From: Halostella litorea
GTDB taxonomy: Archaea; Halobacteriota; Halobacteria; Halobacteriales; Natronoarchaeaceae
Direction of reading: 5' to 3'
Assembly (NCBI RefSeq): GCF_004785955.1
Contig: NZ_SJER01000001.1
Span: 620,001 to 684,000 of the forward strand
Length of the DNA: 64,000 nucleotides
Below, one piece after another: positions 16,185 to 24,373 of the stretch. The stretch's first letter is position 1. Each line of letters starts with the position of its first letter. Below the pieces are notes generated by a model, which was not told the DNA's origin, did no database searches, and worked only from the letters and a program-made list of their open reading frames with translations. The position numbers and the translations under genes are program-made.

Positions 16185-16948
16185 TTACTCAACTCAAGAG
16201 TATTTTTTCTGCACGTCCACAAACGAGGTGGGGTAGGAGAGATGTGAGAACGTCCGGTAGAACGGCTGTACTCGTGGTTCCCAACAACTTACTCAACTTA
16301 AGGATATTTTTTCTGTATGGTTCCGAAGGGGTGGGACGAGAGAAAGAACGGGATCAAACGGTAGAACGTTTCTACACGTTGTTCTCTCCTACTTACTCAA
16401 CTCAAGACTATTTTTTCTGTACCGTCTCGAAAGAGAAGGGAGAGTAAGAGTCGTTGAGGGGAGAAGAGAACGTAGGGTCGGACAGGGCGACCGTCGTCGC
16501 CCGCTCCGAGATAGACTCCGTCTATCTCTACGCTTGTGTAGTCCCTTAAGAAATAGTAAGTGTACAAGGAATAAAAAGGTTACCCAACTGTGGGGTTAAT
16601 TTAGCTTACCTTTAGAGTGGAGGATCAGGGAATGGGGTGTCGAGATCCACCAACTACCCACCGACCGCCCCTGTCTCTCCCATCCGAGAGCGACCTCCTC
16701 TTTCGAGACGGCACAGAAAAATTCTATTTGAGTTGAGTAATCCTGTCTAATCCGCCGTGTACAACGCTCTAACGTCTCTCCTCGTGTTATTCCGACCTCC
16801 CCACCTTCGAGGTGACACAGAAAAAATAGTCTTGAGTTGGGTAGGATATGAAGAATTGCGATTAGAACCGCTCTAACGACCGTTCTGACAATCTATCTAC
16901 CCCTCCACGTTTGTGGACGTACAGAAAAAACAACCTTGAGTTGAGTAA
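16185..16948. repeat. symmetric array of six 104-bp repeats; candidate replication origin
   Basis: Three direct units start at 16185, 16289 and 16393 with the box TTACTCAACTYAAG followed by a T-rich tract and CTG. Three inverted units have the complementary box at 16714-16740, 16818-16844 and 16922-16948. All steps are exactly 104 bp and all pairs are centred on 16566.5. Each unit also holds a short palindrome whose sequence differs between units but whose pairing is kept, and a later GTAGAACG-type motif. The centre (16540-16620) is AT-rich. See findings. Confidence 0.85.
16508..16528. repeat. perfect 9-bp hairpin near the array centre
   Basis: Arms GAGATAGAC and GTCTATCTC with a TCC loop, about 50 bp left of the symmetry axis. 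It has no mirror partner at the same place on the right, so it breaks the symmetry and may mark a nick or start site. Confidence 0.6.
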
Positions 16949-17126
16949 GACGGAGAGGCCGCCGAGAACGACGAGCAGCTGCCAGCCGCCCAACGACTCC
17001 CAGCCAACCCACGAACCCCCGTGCGCGTCCAGCAGCCCGTCGAGCGTGGACGCAGCCAACGACGCGGGTTACACGTGCGCGTTGAACCACCGTGATTTAC
17101 GGCTGAGGCGGCGGCAACCGTGGGGT

Positions 17127-17408
17127 ATGACCGGTCGTGTGCGCGAGACTGTCGAGGAACTCGAGGAGGGCGACGCTCTAACGCTCGTCGCCGGCGACGA
17201 GGACAACGCACAGTCGTACCGCTGCACCGTCAAGGGAGTGGCGTCCGCGGGCTACCCCTACCTGACGATCCACGACCACGAGGCGTTCAAGGAGGTGTCG
17301 CTGCGACTCGACGACGACGCGTACCGCGGTGTGCTGGCGGACTTCCAGCGCGTCGACGAACTGGGGCAGGAACCGACCGAAGATGTGCTGGACGTGACCC
17401 TCCAATGA
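17127..17408 (+). CDS. 93-aa acidic protein
   Basis: MTGRVRETVEELEEGDALTLVAGDED... has the look of a small beta-barrel (KOW/SH3-like: EEGDALTLVAGDEDNAQSYRCTVKGV). It is the first gene to the right of the repeat array and diverges from the 304-aa protein. No family recognised. Confidence 0.65.
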   Translation: MTGRVRETVEELEEGDALTLVAGDEDNAQSYRCTVKGVASAGYPYLTIHDHEAFKEVSLRLDDDAYRGVLADFQRVDELGQEPTEDVLDVTLQ

Positions 17409-17513
17409 ACTACCCGGCGTTTACCCCCAAACACACGTCACAAGCCTTGAGGGGCGCGAAATCTGCACCCGAGGCAGTGTCCTTATGTCCCCCACCCTGC
17501 AAACTGTTGATAG

Positions 17514-17738
17514 ATGGAAGGAGCCCCATCTGAGAAGCACAGCAGCGAGCGACTGACAGTCAGCGACGTGACGCGCACACCCGCGGGTATCCGTGCCGAG
17601 ACGGACGCCGGCGACTACACGTTCCGCCGCGACCGCGACGAGAACGTCTGGGTGCCGGATGTCGGGACGCCCCCCGAGGTCATCGCAGTCGTCGAGTACG
17701 AGGGCTACAACGTCCGCACCGCGGGTGGTAGCGAATGA
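17514..17738 (+). CDS. 74-aa acidic protein
   Basis: MEGAPSEKHSSERLTVSDVTRTPAGIRAETDAGDYTF... contains two beta-hairpin-like repeats. Its stop overlaps the next start by four bases, supporting a bicistronic unit. Function unknown. Confidence 0.55.
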   Translation: MEGAPSEKHSSERLTVSDVTRTPAGIRAETDAGDYTFRRDRDENVWVPDVGTPPEVIAVVEYEGYNVRTAGGSE

Positions 17739-17944
17739 CCCGCCCCACGCCGGACGACCTCGAGGCCGCGCACGAGGCAGTCGTTGAGCGATGGCGCGCC
17801 GAGCGCCCGCGAGACCTGTGGCGTCTGCAGGACGCGGCCGAGCAGGACATCCTCGACGCGTCGTACTGGCCCGAGGACTGGCGAGATCACGACCTCGAGT
17901 CCGAGTTCTACGGCGAAATTGTCGGCCGCGCTTCCGCGAGGTAG
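17735..17944 (+). CDS. 69-aa helical acidic protein
   Basis: MTRPTPDDLEAAHEAVVERWRAERPRDL..., mostly helical and Trp-rich in its middle. Translationally coupled to the 74-aa gene through an ATGA overlap. No family recognised. Confidence 0.55.
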   Translation: MTRPTPDDLEAAHEAVVERWRAERPRDLWRLQDAAEQDILDASYWPEDWRDHDLESEFYGEIVGRASAR

Positions 17945-17994
17945 AGAGTCTCTCAGTACTGCGGTTTTTCATCGGAACCGAAGGGGTGTTTGAG

Positions 17995-18120
17995 TCAGTC
18001 GCGTCCAAACACCGCCTCGTCGATCACGACCCACATGGCCGCGACCAGCAGGCTGGCGACGGGCGCGGCGCACAAGACGCCGACGAACACGCCGACGGCG
18101 ATTGTCAGCACGTCCGTCAT
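17995..18120 (-). CDS. 41-aa single-span membrane protein
   Basis: MTDVLTIAVGVFVGVLCAAP..., hydrophobic over residues ~4-33 with a charged tail. It overlaps the stop of the 154-aa gene upstream by four bases and ends the leftward cluster that starts at 19320. Confidence 0.55.
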   Translation of the reverse strand: MTDVLTIAVGVFVGVLCAAPVASLLVAAMWVVIDEAVFGRD

Positions 18121-18581
18121 CGCCAACCACCGTCCGCGAGGGCGCGAACTATATCCGCGACCAGTTTCAGCCGCTCGCAGTTGCTGCTACACCCATCGGA
18201 CGGATGGACGCGCACGTCGGGGATGTTGACGATCTCCACGGTATCCGACCCGCCGTCAACGACCGCCACGTGCGACACGTAGACGTCCCCGGTGCTGATG
18301 TTGCCGTAGTAGACGAACCAGTACGCCGTTTCGCCGTCATCCGCCTGCACCCACTTGGTGGTCGAGACACCGCGCTCACCGACACGTCCGACCGTCACCT
18401 TGTCGGCCTTCCCGCTGGTGTTGGCTTCGAGCGTGAAGAGAACACCACCGGAGTCGCCGACCATCGGATCCTCACTCGCGGTGACTTCGACCGGCGAGTC
18501 CTCATCGGCAACGTCGACTGTGGGGACTGCACCGTGGCTGGCGAGGAGCATTATGATCGCGGCGAGGGTGGCGAGTTTCAC
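18117..18581 (-). CDS. exported protein of unknown function
   Basis: About 154 residues from a GTG start that overlaps the preceding stop (GTGA). The start KLATLAAIIMLLASHGAVPTV is a signal peptide or membrane anchor; the rest is a beta-rich extracellular domain (VLFTLEANTSGKADKVTV...YWFVYYGNISTGDVYVSHVAV) ending with a Cys pair (CSSNC). An upstream ATG at 18611 exists but would overlap the previous gene by 34 bp. Perhaps a surface or virion-associated protein. Confidence 0.55.
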   Translation of the reverse strand: MKLATLAAIIMLLASHGAVPTVDVADEDSPVEVTASEDPMVGDSGGVLFTLEANTSGKADKVTVGRVGERGVSTTKWVQADDGETAYWFVYYGNISTGDVYVSHVAVVDGGSDTVEIVNIPDVRVHPSDGCSSNCERLKLVADIVRALADGGWR

Positions 18582-18721
18582 TGTCCACCACCCCGGACGC
18601 GCCGGCGACACTCGTAGCAGACTGCGACGGGGATGACACCATCGCCCACGTCCAGCATTCGCTCGACGATGAGTCCGACCGGAGCGTCGCAGAGGTCACA
18701 GTCACCATATCCGTCCGTCAT
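18578..18721 (-). CDS. 47-aa zinc-finger micro-protein
   Basis: MTDGYGDCDLCDAPVGLIVE...AVCYECRRR: two Cys-x-x-Cys pairs separated by about 20 residues. It is in the leftward cluster, coupled to the exported protein by a GTGA overlap. Function unknown. Confidence 0.6.
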   Translation of the reverse strand: MTDGYGDCDLCDAPVGLIVERMLDVGDGVIPVAVCYECRRRVRGGGQ

Positions 18722-18736
18722 CGCATACCACCGCCC

Positions 18737-19018
18737 TCAGACACGAGGATCACCCGCCAGTTCCTCGGCGGTGTCGATCTGCTCGGCGTAGACCTCGCGG
18801 ATCCGGTCGCGGTCGGGGTCGGTCACGTCGACGCCGGCGTTGGCGATGATCGCGGCGACGAACTCTTCCGCGGGAAGTGGGTCGCGGGTATGGTGGCGGA
18901 CGCCCGAGATTTGGGCCTCGTACCACTTCCGAACGTAGGTTTCGTCGATCTCCCCGTGGGCGTAGTCCTCGACTGCACCCACGAACGCCGAGGGTACGAG
19001 GGCCTTCTGACGAGTCAC
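18737..19018 (-). CDS. 93-aa helical protein
   Basis: MTRQKALVPSAFVGAVEDYAHGEIDETYVRKWYEAQ..., acidic and mostly helical, with no motif I recognise. It overlaps the upstream regulator gene by four bases (start inside its stop), so it belongs to the same transcript. Confidence 0.6.
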   Translation of the reverse strand: MTRQKALVPSAFVGAVEDYAHGEIDETYVRKWYEAQISGVRHHTRDPLPAEEFVAAIIANAGVDVTDPDRDRIREVYAEQIDTAEELAGDPRV

Positions 19019-19320
19019 GAGGAACCACCGGCGGCGTCGCCGAATTCGAACTCGTCCGCGTCTAGATCCGCGTCGTCCTCCAGCGCCGCGACGAGTGCCT
19101 CCAGCACTTCGCCACCACCGTTGGACTCGGTGCTGTCGTCGGTCAGTTCGTACAGCCCGCGAGAAACGCGCTCTACCCGACCGTCGGCCCGGAGTTCCCG
19201 CAGGTGGTACTGGGCAGTCTGTTTGGCGTCGATACTGGTCACGTCCAGCAGGTGGCGCGGGGTGACACGCCCTTCTTCGAGTGCGGCGATGACTTCGTCT
19301 CTGGTCTTCTGAGTGGCCAC
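19015..19320 (-). CDS. winged-helix transcription regulator
   Basis: About 101 residues from a GTG start (ATQKTRDEVIAALEEGRVTPRHLL...). The middle is a winged helix: TPRHLLDVTSIDAKQTAQYHLRELRADGRVERVSRGLYELT. An ATG at 19437 would add a non-acidic segment that covers the divergent promoter region, so I reject it. It heads the leftward cluster and diverges from the gene at 19471. The intergenic region contains several GTAC-centred repeats that may be its operators. Confidence 0.65.
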   Translation of the reverse strand: MATQKTRDEVIAALEEGRVTPRHLLDVTSIDAKQTAQYHLRELRADGRVERVSRGLYELTDDSTESNGGGEVLEALVAALEDDADLDADEFEFGDAAGGSS

Positions 19321-19470
19321 TTCTACAATAATTGATACGTTAGACCGGTACTTAGTCCTGTTGCGTGCGTGGGTGTACGTCCTGTATGATGGCAGTACGA
19401 CTATTTCGTACTTGTCGATGTACCGGTTCGAGAACAAGTCTTTTTAGCCCCTACCCCCTACAACCTGTTA

Positions 19471-20427
19471 GTGAGTCATCAGGACTCCAACACCGACGAC
19501 GAACACGCCGCCCCCGCCGAAGACCTCGACGCCGAAACGCTCCGGAACATCGCCGCCTCCGACGCCGACACCAAGGACGCCATCAAGCAGCACATCCCGA
19601 CCCACACGACGATCCTCGCCCCTGTAGCGGACGATGGGGACGTGCGTGAGGCCTACCGCAACATCGACCTCTACGCCATCGACGACGAAGCCATCGTCGG
19701 CGCGCTGTACATCGCGGCAGACGAGGCCAACTGCTACGCCGTGCGTCTGGCAGCCGAGCGCCGTCTCGACGAGCTGGAGGACGATCTCGAACCGCTCGCG
19801 GAACCCGACCACGAGACCGACGAGTGGGACGGCGACACGACCGGCTACGGCGTGGAGACGGAGACGGTCGAAGTTGAGGTCGCCGAGGACGACACCGAGG
19901 CCGAGATCCCGGTCACGTACGGCGACGGAGACGACACCGACGACCAACCCCGCGACGACGAGAACGGATCCCCCGAAGTCGAATCCGAAGACCTCGCAGC
20001 CGCCCTTCGTGCCGCGTACGACGCGCACAGCTACCGGCAGACCCGTTCGACGCAGAACTACGACAAGATGTCCGCCGCCGCGAAGCAGGCCCTCCAAGAC
20101 CGCGACGCGTACACCGACGAGCTGTTCTTGAAGGTTGACGACACCATCAGCGCGGCGGTGTACGCAGGCGAGATTGAACCCAGCGACCTCGAGGACGTGG
20201 AAGTGGTTGGCGACACCACGACCACGGAAGCCAGTCACGACGTCGCGTTCGAGACCGCCGACGAGACCGGCAACAGCGAGTGTATCAACTGCGGCGACGG
20301 GTACGACAGCGACCACAACAGCCCCTACCTGTGCGGTGACTGCCGCGAGCAGGCGGCGGAGACGGGTGGACTCGGTGCAGAGATTCGCTCCCCAGACGGG
20401 GCCGACGAGGCCAGTGATCGGCAATGA
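19471..20427 (+). CDS. 318-aa acidic protein with C-terminal zinc ribbon
   Basis: Starts with GTG. The N-terminal third is helical and acidic, the centre is a low-complexity Asp/Glu/Thr linker, and residues ~270-292 carry CINC...CGDCRE, a Cys4 zinc ribbon. No enzymatic motif. It begins a rightward run of small genes (20424, 20887, 21078, 21224, 21829), several with overlapping stop and start codons, which suggests an early or DNA-metabolism operon of the virus. Confidence 0.6.
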   Translation: MSHQDSNTDDEHAAPAEDLDAETLRNIAASDADTKDAIKQHIPTHTTILAPVADDGDVREAYRNIDLYAIDDEAIVGALYIAADEANCYAVRLAAERRLDELEDDLEPLAEPDHETDEWDGDTTGYGVETETVEVEVAEDDTEAEIPVTYGDGDDTDDQPRDDENGSPEVESEDLAAALRAAYDAHSYRQTRSTQNYDKMSAAAKQALQDRDAYTDELFLKVDDTISAAVYAGEIEPSDLEDVEVVGDTTTTEASHDVAFETADETGNSECINCGDGYDSDHNSPYLCGDCREQAAETGGLGAEIRSPDGADEASDRQ

Positions 20428-20753
20428 GCGGACAGTCGAGTCTCGCCGAGTTCGGTGGTGGGGAAGACAAGGTCTACGACGCCCCCTTCGCCAGCCACCA
20501 CCACATCCACGACGTCCGCGAGGTAGCGGATGAGGGTGACTCCGTGCGAATCCGGCTTGAGTTCGTCGTCGAGGTAGATGGCGATCGGTTTGAGGCCGGC
20601 GCGTATTCTGAGGACAACTGCTGGGAGTACGGAGACATCCCCTCCGAGTCGGAGGTCGGCTTCGGCGTCGCACAGGAAGTCCGGTATCACGCACAGGAGG
20701 TAATGCGCTACTACAGCGACGGGTCAGCCGGTTGGGCTGATGAGAATCCCTGA
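20424..20753 (+). CDS. 109-aa acidic protein
   Basis: MSGQSSLAEFGGGEDKVYDAPF...HHHIHDVREV. It starts inside the stop of the previous gene. The SLAEFG-type N-terminus resembles a short interaction peptide seen on replication-linked haloarchaeal proteins, but this is weak. Unknown function. Confidence 0.55.
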   Translation: MSGQSSLAEFGGGEDKVYDAPFASHHHIHDVREVADEGDSVRIRLEFVVEVDGDRFEAGAYSEDNCWEYGDIPSESEVGFGVAQEVRYHAQEVMRYYSDGSAGWADENP

Positions 20754-20886
20754 CGCCCTACCACCACTGACGGTCGAAACGCGGCCCTTCTCGCGGGGCG
20801 CGTCGCGCTTGGATTGGCCCCCGAGTGCCTGACGATGACCGTGGCCCCGATGGCGACTGTGGAACCGGCCGACGACCAACCCGACA

Positions 20887-21081
20887 ATGCACGAGAACAC
20901 GACTTCCTACGACACGGAACAGAACACGAACGAATCCCCCATCGAATGCAAGATCTGCGGCGACGCGATCGCCGGCGTCCCCCTCGCCGACGTGATGTAC
21001 GAAATCGAAATCGGCCGGCACACCGAGACGGTGACCCTCTGCGACGAATGCGCCCTCAAGACGGCGACCCAAGGACGATGA
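20887..21081 (+). CDS. 64-aa zinc-binding protein
   Basis: Contains CKIC (residues ~21-24) and CDEC (~52-55) flanking a beta-strand region, a small zinc ribbon. The stop overlaps the next ATG by four bases. Confidence 0.6.
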   Translation: MHENTTSYDTEQNTNESPIECKICGDAIAGVPLADVMYEIEIGRHTETVTLCDECALKTATQGR

Positions 21082-21227
21082 CGGACTGGAAGTACACCAT
21101 CGGCGACGAGATCGAGGATGTCGGGACAGTCACCGGCACGGCGCACAATCTCTTCGACGCGTACTACCACATCGACGACGACCACTACGTCCGCAAGACT
21201 TGGGTGGAGGCCCGTGGTTCCGAATGA
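21078..21227 (+). CDS. 49-aa acidic protein
   Basis: MTDWKYTIGDEIEDVGTVTG... resembles a minimal SH3-like strand order (IGDEIEDVGTVTG...YYHIDDDHYV). Coupled to both neighbours by overlapping start and stop codons. Confidence 0.55.
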   Translation: MTDWKYTIGDEIEDVGTVTGTAHNLFDAYYHIDDDHYVRKTWVEARGSE

Positions 21228-21826
21228 GCGCAGAGAACGCCCCCTCCGTCCCCCACTGGAGCCACGACTACGAACTAGTTCAGATGGACGATGACGACTG
21301 GGAGTTCGTGGACGTGCTGGCGCTCTCGCGGGCTGTCTCCTACGAAGACGGACGAACGAGAGAAATCCTGAATGGCAAGAACGACGACGCAGTCCAGACC
21401 CACTCGACCGGCGTTGCAGCGGAACTCGCGGCGGCGAAGTCGCTCGGCGCCGACGACGGCGCCATCGAAGCCGTTGACGTCGACATCAGCGAGAAGGGCG
21501 ACGACGGCAGCGACATCAGCGTCCGACGAGGCCTTGACCACCGTAGAATCGACTGCAAGGGGCACTGGTGGACGCCGACTGGGGAACCGTCCAGCCTGCC
21601 CGTCCGCTCCGAGAAGGTCGAGTCCGGCAAGGCGGACGTGTACGTCCTCGCTCAGGTATGGGATAGCGAGTGGGTCGCGGTTCACGGCTGGGCAACTCGG
21701 GAGGATCTGATGGAGGACGGCCGCGTCGAACAGTGGGACTGCGAGAACTACGTGCTGGACGCCGACGAGCTGCGGCCCATCGACACGCTCGCGGAGTGGG
21801 TCGAAGACACGGGTTTCGACTGCTAA
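21224..21826 (+). CDS. 200-aa possible PD-(D/E)xK nuclease
   Basis: The region GVAAELAAAKSL (Glu67), then DGSDISVRRG (Asp97) and RRIDCKGH with Asp110-Cys-Lys112, gives the order of a PD-(D/E)xK core, similar to viral Holliday-junction or recombination nucleases. The C-terminus is acidic. The start at 21224 overlaps the previous stop. The assignment rests on motif spacing only. Confidence 0.5.
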   Translation: MSAENAPSVPHWSHDYELVQMDDDDWEFVDVLALSRAVSYEDGRTREILNGKNDDAVQTHSTGVAAELAAAKSLGADDGAIEAVDVDISEKGDDGSDISVRRGLDHRRIDCKGHWWTPTGEPSSLPVRSEKVESGKADVYVLAQVWDSEWVAVHGWATREDLMEDGRVEQWDCENYVLDADELRPIDTLAEWVEDTGFDC

Positions 21827-21828
21827 GA

Positions 21829-21927
21829 ATGCCGTTCGCGCTACAATTCTTGTTCGCGGCGATGGTTTTCGTCGCACTACTTACCGTTCCGGTGGTCATC
21901 CTTGTCATCGCCGGCCTCACGGGCTGA
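21829..21927 (+). CDS. 32-aa membrane micro-protein
   Basis: MPFALQFLFAAMVFVALLTV...: a single hydrophobic span with almost no soluble part, two bases after the previous stop. Short virus membrane proteins of this type are common; coding status rests on position and hydrophobicity. Confidence 0.4.
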   Translation: MPFALQFLFAAMVFVALLTVPVVILVIAGLTG

Positions 21928-22064
21928 ACCCCTGAATTCTCTTGAACCCGCGAACCCACCCGTTCACGGAAGCAACTTTTCCGCCGTCACCACGGAGCCC
22001 CAGCCGCGCGGGCACGAACAGCCCGCGAGGTACAGATAGCGAACCAGCCCTTGATGGGTTTCGT

Positions 22065-22388
22065 TCAGGTGTCTGCGGACGGCCCCGCGGAAGGGCTGCC
22101 GGACTCCGGGTTTTCGTCGACGTGTGTGACCTCGCCCTCGACGGGGTCGATGTCGACCTCTTGCATACAGGCCGGACATTCTCGGTGTTCGCCATCGGGG
22201 TCAACCCCCGTGTAGGTGATCGTCTGCGAACCGCACGAGTCGTGTGCGACCTTGACGCGGCGTGCGAATTCCTCGACGTCGCAGCCACAGCCGATCCAAA
22301 CGTCGAGCAGTTCCCCAGTTTCCCAGTCGACACAATCCGGAGCGTCCAGTCCGCCGTCGGCGTCGGCGGTAGTCGCGGTCTCGGACAT
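22065..22388 (-). CDS. 107-aa zinc-binding acidic protein
   Basis: MSETATTADADGGLDAPDCVDWETGELLDVWIG... with CGC and later ECPAC Cys clusters that could form a zinc site. It diverges from the surface-protein gene at 22492. Function unknown. Confidence 0.6.
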   Translation of the reverse strand: MSETATTADADGGLDAPDCVDWETGELLDVWIGCGCDVEEFARRVKVAHDSCGSQTITYTGVDPDGEHRECPACMQEVDIDPVEGEVTHVDENPESGSPSAGPSADT

Positions 22389-22442
22389 TGCAACAGCTTC
22401 GATGGCGTTGTTGACACTTGAACGCCGGCGTGGCAGCCGAGA

Positions 22443-22499
22443 CCCCTTGGTCGCGTGATACTTACCCGTGGGGGCGGCAGCAGCCTCGAGCGTGCAGTA
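22443..22499 (+). promoter_or_regulatory. promoter block of the surface-protein gene
   Basis: Contains GTGATACTTAC about 30 bp before the GTG start at 22492, a fitting TATA-box distance for a leaderless transcript, and then a G-rich GGCAGCAGCCTCGAG segment. A very similar block precedes the gene at 24126. Confidence 0.55.
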
Positions 22500-23988
22500 C
22501 AATCAACTGACAGCAGTAATCGCAGTCATTATGCTGGTTATGTCGCCGCTCGCCGCCACCGGTCTCCTCGCCGGCACGGCGAGCGCCGCCACCGGCACGG
22601 GGACGATTGATGGTCAGGTGACTGACCAGTCCGGAAACGCGATCTCCGGTGCCACGGTCGAGATTGTCGTCGATAATCAGACATACAACGGCAACCCAAC
22701 CGCCCCGAGCAACGTCGAAGTGGTCAAGACGACCACGACTGACAGCAACGGTAACTACAGCGTCAGCGTGGACTCGGGCACGTCGTATCGTGTCCGCGTC
22801 AAGGCGGACGGATACGCGCAGAAGGCCACGTTCGCCTCGCACTCGGTCGCTGACGGTGCAACGAAGACTGTCGATATGTCGCTATACGCCGACTCGGCGA
22901 CGGTGACGGTCAGCGGTAACGTCACTGGCGCGGACGAGACTGTCGATGGCGTGGAGGGTATCCCGGTCGCAGTCTTCGTCGATGGTCGCGACGGCGAGAC
23001 GATCTACCGGTATGGTGCGACCGCGACCACCAGCGCGGACGGTTCCTACTCCATCAGCGGGGTGCCTGACGGCGCCGACATCAGGGTCGAGTACAACAAG
23101 AACGTCGGGGATTACTCGACCACCGACGAGGTTCCCAAGTACACCACCACCAACGGGACTACGACCGTCGACCTGACGATCGCGACGAATTACGACGGCG
23201 ACTGGTGGTACGGTGCGAACGACGTGTACCCCAACCACCCAGTCCAGTCCTACGATGGGATTGGTGTCGAGGTCGACCGCACCCCCGAGCAGGTGTACTT
23301 CAGCTACGACGTCGACGAGGCGCAGAACGTGACGGTCGCAATCCAAGAGACGTACGGCGACGGTTCTGACGGCGAATTCCGCAAGAAAACCGTCGAGGTC
23401 ACCCCCAACGACGGTGTGGTGACGATGGACATCAACCACAGCGCAGGTGACGTCTCGGAGATGTACGCGCAATCGCACGGTGCGGACACGGTGGACATCG
23501 GGATCCTGTACGACACGGTGACTGACGCAGAGGACGCTGACGACGACGGTCAGCCAGACATCATCGACCCGTACCAGTCCCACGCACCCGACGTTGAGAC
23601 GGTCGACCGCGACGCCGAGAAGGCGCCGGAGACCGCGTACGCCCAGCTCGCCGACGCGACCGAGACGACGGTGACGATTGAGGCCTACAACAACAGCAGC
23701 TCAGAGTGGGAGCAGGTCGAGCAGACGATCGTTACTCCCGACGACACGCCGCACATCGTCAAAATCAGCCTTGACGGCGCGAATGGCGAGCAGTACACGC
23801 AGTACCGCGTCAGCACCCACGGGCAGGACGCGACCGACGCGGGTGTCGTGTATGAGTCTGGTAGCCTCGGTGGTGGTGGTGGCTTCGTGCCCGGTGACGG
23901 CGGCGGATCCATCCCGCTTGCCGTCATCGTCATTGCACTCGCCGGCTTCGCGGTGTTCGGCGCAGCCGCAGCGGTCATCGAGGACTGA
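22492..23988 (+). CDS. exported surface protein with Ig-like repeats and C-terminal anchor
   Basis: About 498 residues. It has a signal peptide (LTAVIAVIMLVMSPLAATG) and two carboxypeptidase-regulatory/Ig-like repeats (IDGQVTDQSGNAISGATVEI and VSGNVTGADETVDGVEGIPVAV, each followed by a 'SADGSYSISGVPDG'-like turn). A third beta-rich domain with a Ca-binding-like DAEDADDDGQPD stretch follows. Then come a Gly-rich linker and a terminal membrane helix (IPLAVIVIALAGFAVFGAAAAV). The layout is that of a membrane-anchored surface or receptor-binding protein, perhaps a second spike. I prefer the GTG at 22492 to 22468 from the promoter distance. Confidence 0.7.
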   Translation: MQYNQLTAVIAVIMLVMSPLAATGLLAGTASAATGTGTIDGQVTDQSGNAISGATVEIVVDNQTYNGNPTAPSNVEVVKTTTTDSNGNYSVSVDSGTSYRVRVKADGYAQKATFASHSVADGATKTVDMSLYADSATVTVSGNVTGADETVDGVEGIPVAVFVDGRDGETIYRYGATATTSADGSYSISGVPDGADIRVEYNKNVGDYSTTDEVPKYTTTNGTTTVDLTIATNYDGDWWYGANDVYPNHPVQSYDGIGVEVDRTPEQVYFSYDVDEAQNVTVAIQETYGDGSDGEFRKKTVEVTPNDGVVTMDINHSAGDVSEMYAQSHGADTVDIGILYDTVTDAEDADDDGQPDIIDPYQSHAPDVETVDRDAEKAPETAYAQLADATETTVTIEAYNNSSSEWEQVEQTIVTPDDTPHIVKISLDGANGEQYTQYRVSTHGQDATDAGVVYESGSLGGGGGFVPGDGGGSIPLAVIVIALAGFAVFGAAAAVIED

Positions 23989-24070
23989 ATCGCCTCACGA
24001 CCAACCTTTCCTCATTCTTCCGGTCGCCGAGACCCATCTACGTCCCTAACCCTCCGCTGAGCCGTGAACC

Positions 24071-24125
24071 CCCCTTGCTCGCGTGACACTTATCGGAAGG
24101 GGTGGCTGCAGCCTCGAGTGCAGTA
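24071..24125 (+). promoter_or_regulatory. promoter block of the virion operon
   Basis: CCCCTTGCTCGCGTGACACTTATC followed by a GGGGTGGCTGCAGCCTCGAG segment, near-identical to the block at 22443. The TATA-like ACTTATC sits about 34 bp before the ATG at 24126. Confidence 0.55.
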
Positions 24126-24344
24126 ATGGCAGACAAGCTAGACCTTGGCAAAATCGTTGCAGGGAGTACGAGCGGTTACGTTGGCGTCGACTCGGCACTC
24201 AAGATCATCACGGAGAGCGGCCTCACGGCGACACTCGTCGACCCCACAGGCGAGGTCGCGATGGCGTTTAACCTCATCCTCCTGCTCGCGAGCGTCCTTT
24301 ACATCGTCGCGATGACGGGGATGGTCGAGTTCTCCGGTCGTTAA
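24126..24344 (+). CDS. 72-aa membrane protein, VP3-like by position
   Basis: MADKLDLGKIVAGSTSGYVGVDSALKI..., with one strong hydrophobic span (AMAFNLILLLASVLYIVAMTGMV) and a weaker one before it. It sits directly upstream of the spike gene, the place held in pleolipoviruses by the small internal membrane protein (VP3). It is shorter than VP3 of HRPV-1 as I recall, so the equivalence is positional. A GTG at 24102 could add eight residues. Confidence 0.6.
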   Translation: MADKLDLGKIVAGSTSGYVGVDSALKIITESGLTATLVDPTGEVAMAFNLILLLASVLYIVAMTGMVEFSGR

Positions 24345-24373
24345 CCAACCGCAGCCTTTCGATTCTTCGAAGA

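Noticed and set aside
16155-17126. Regularly spaced repeats as a possible CRISPR array
   Set aside because: Units are 104 bp, in two opposite orientations, and the intervening sequence is itself conserved; there are no spacers and no cas genes.
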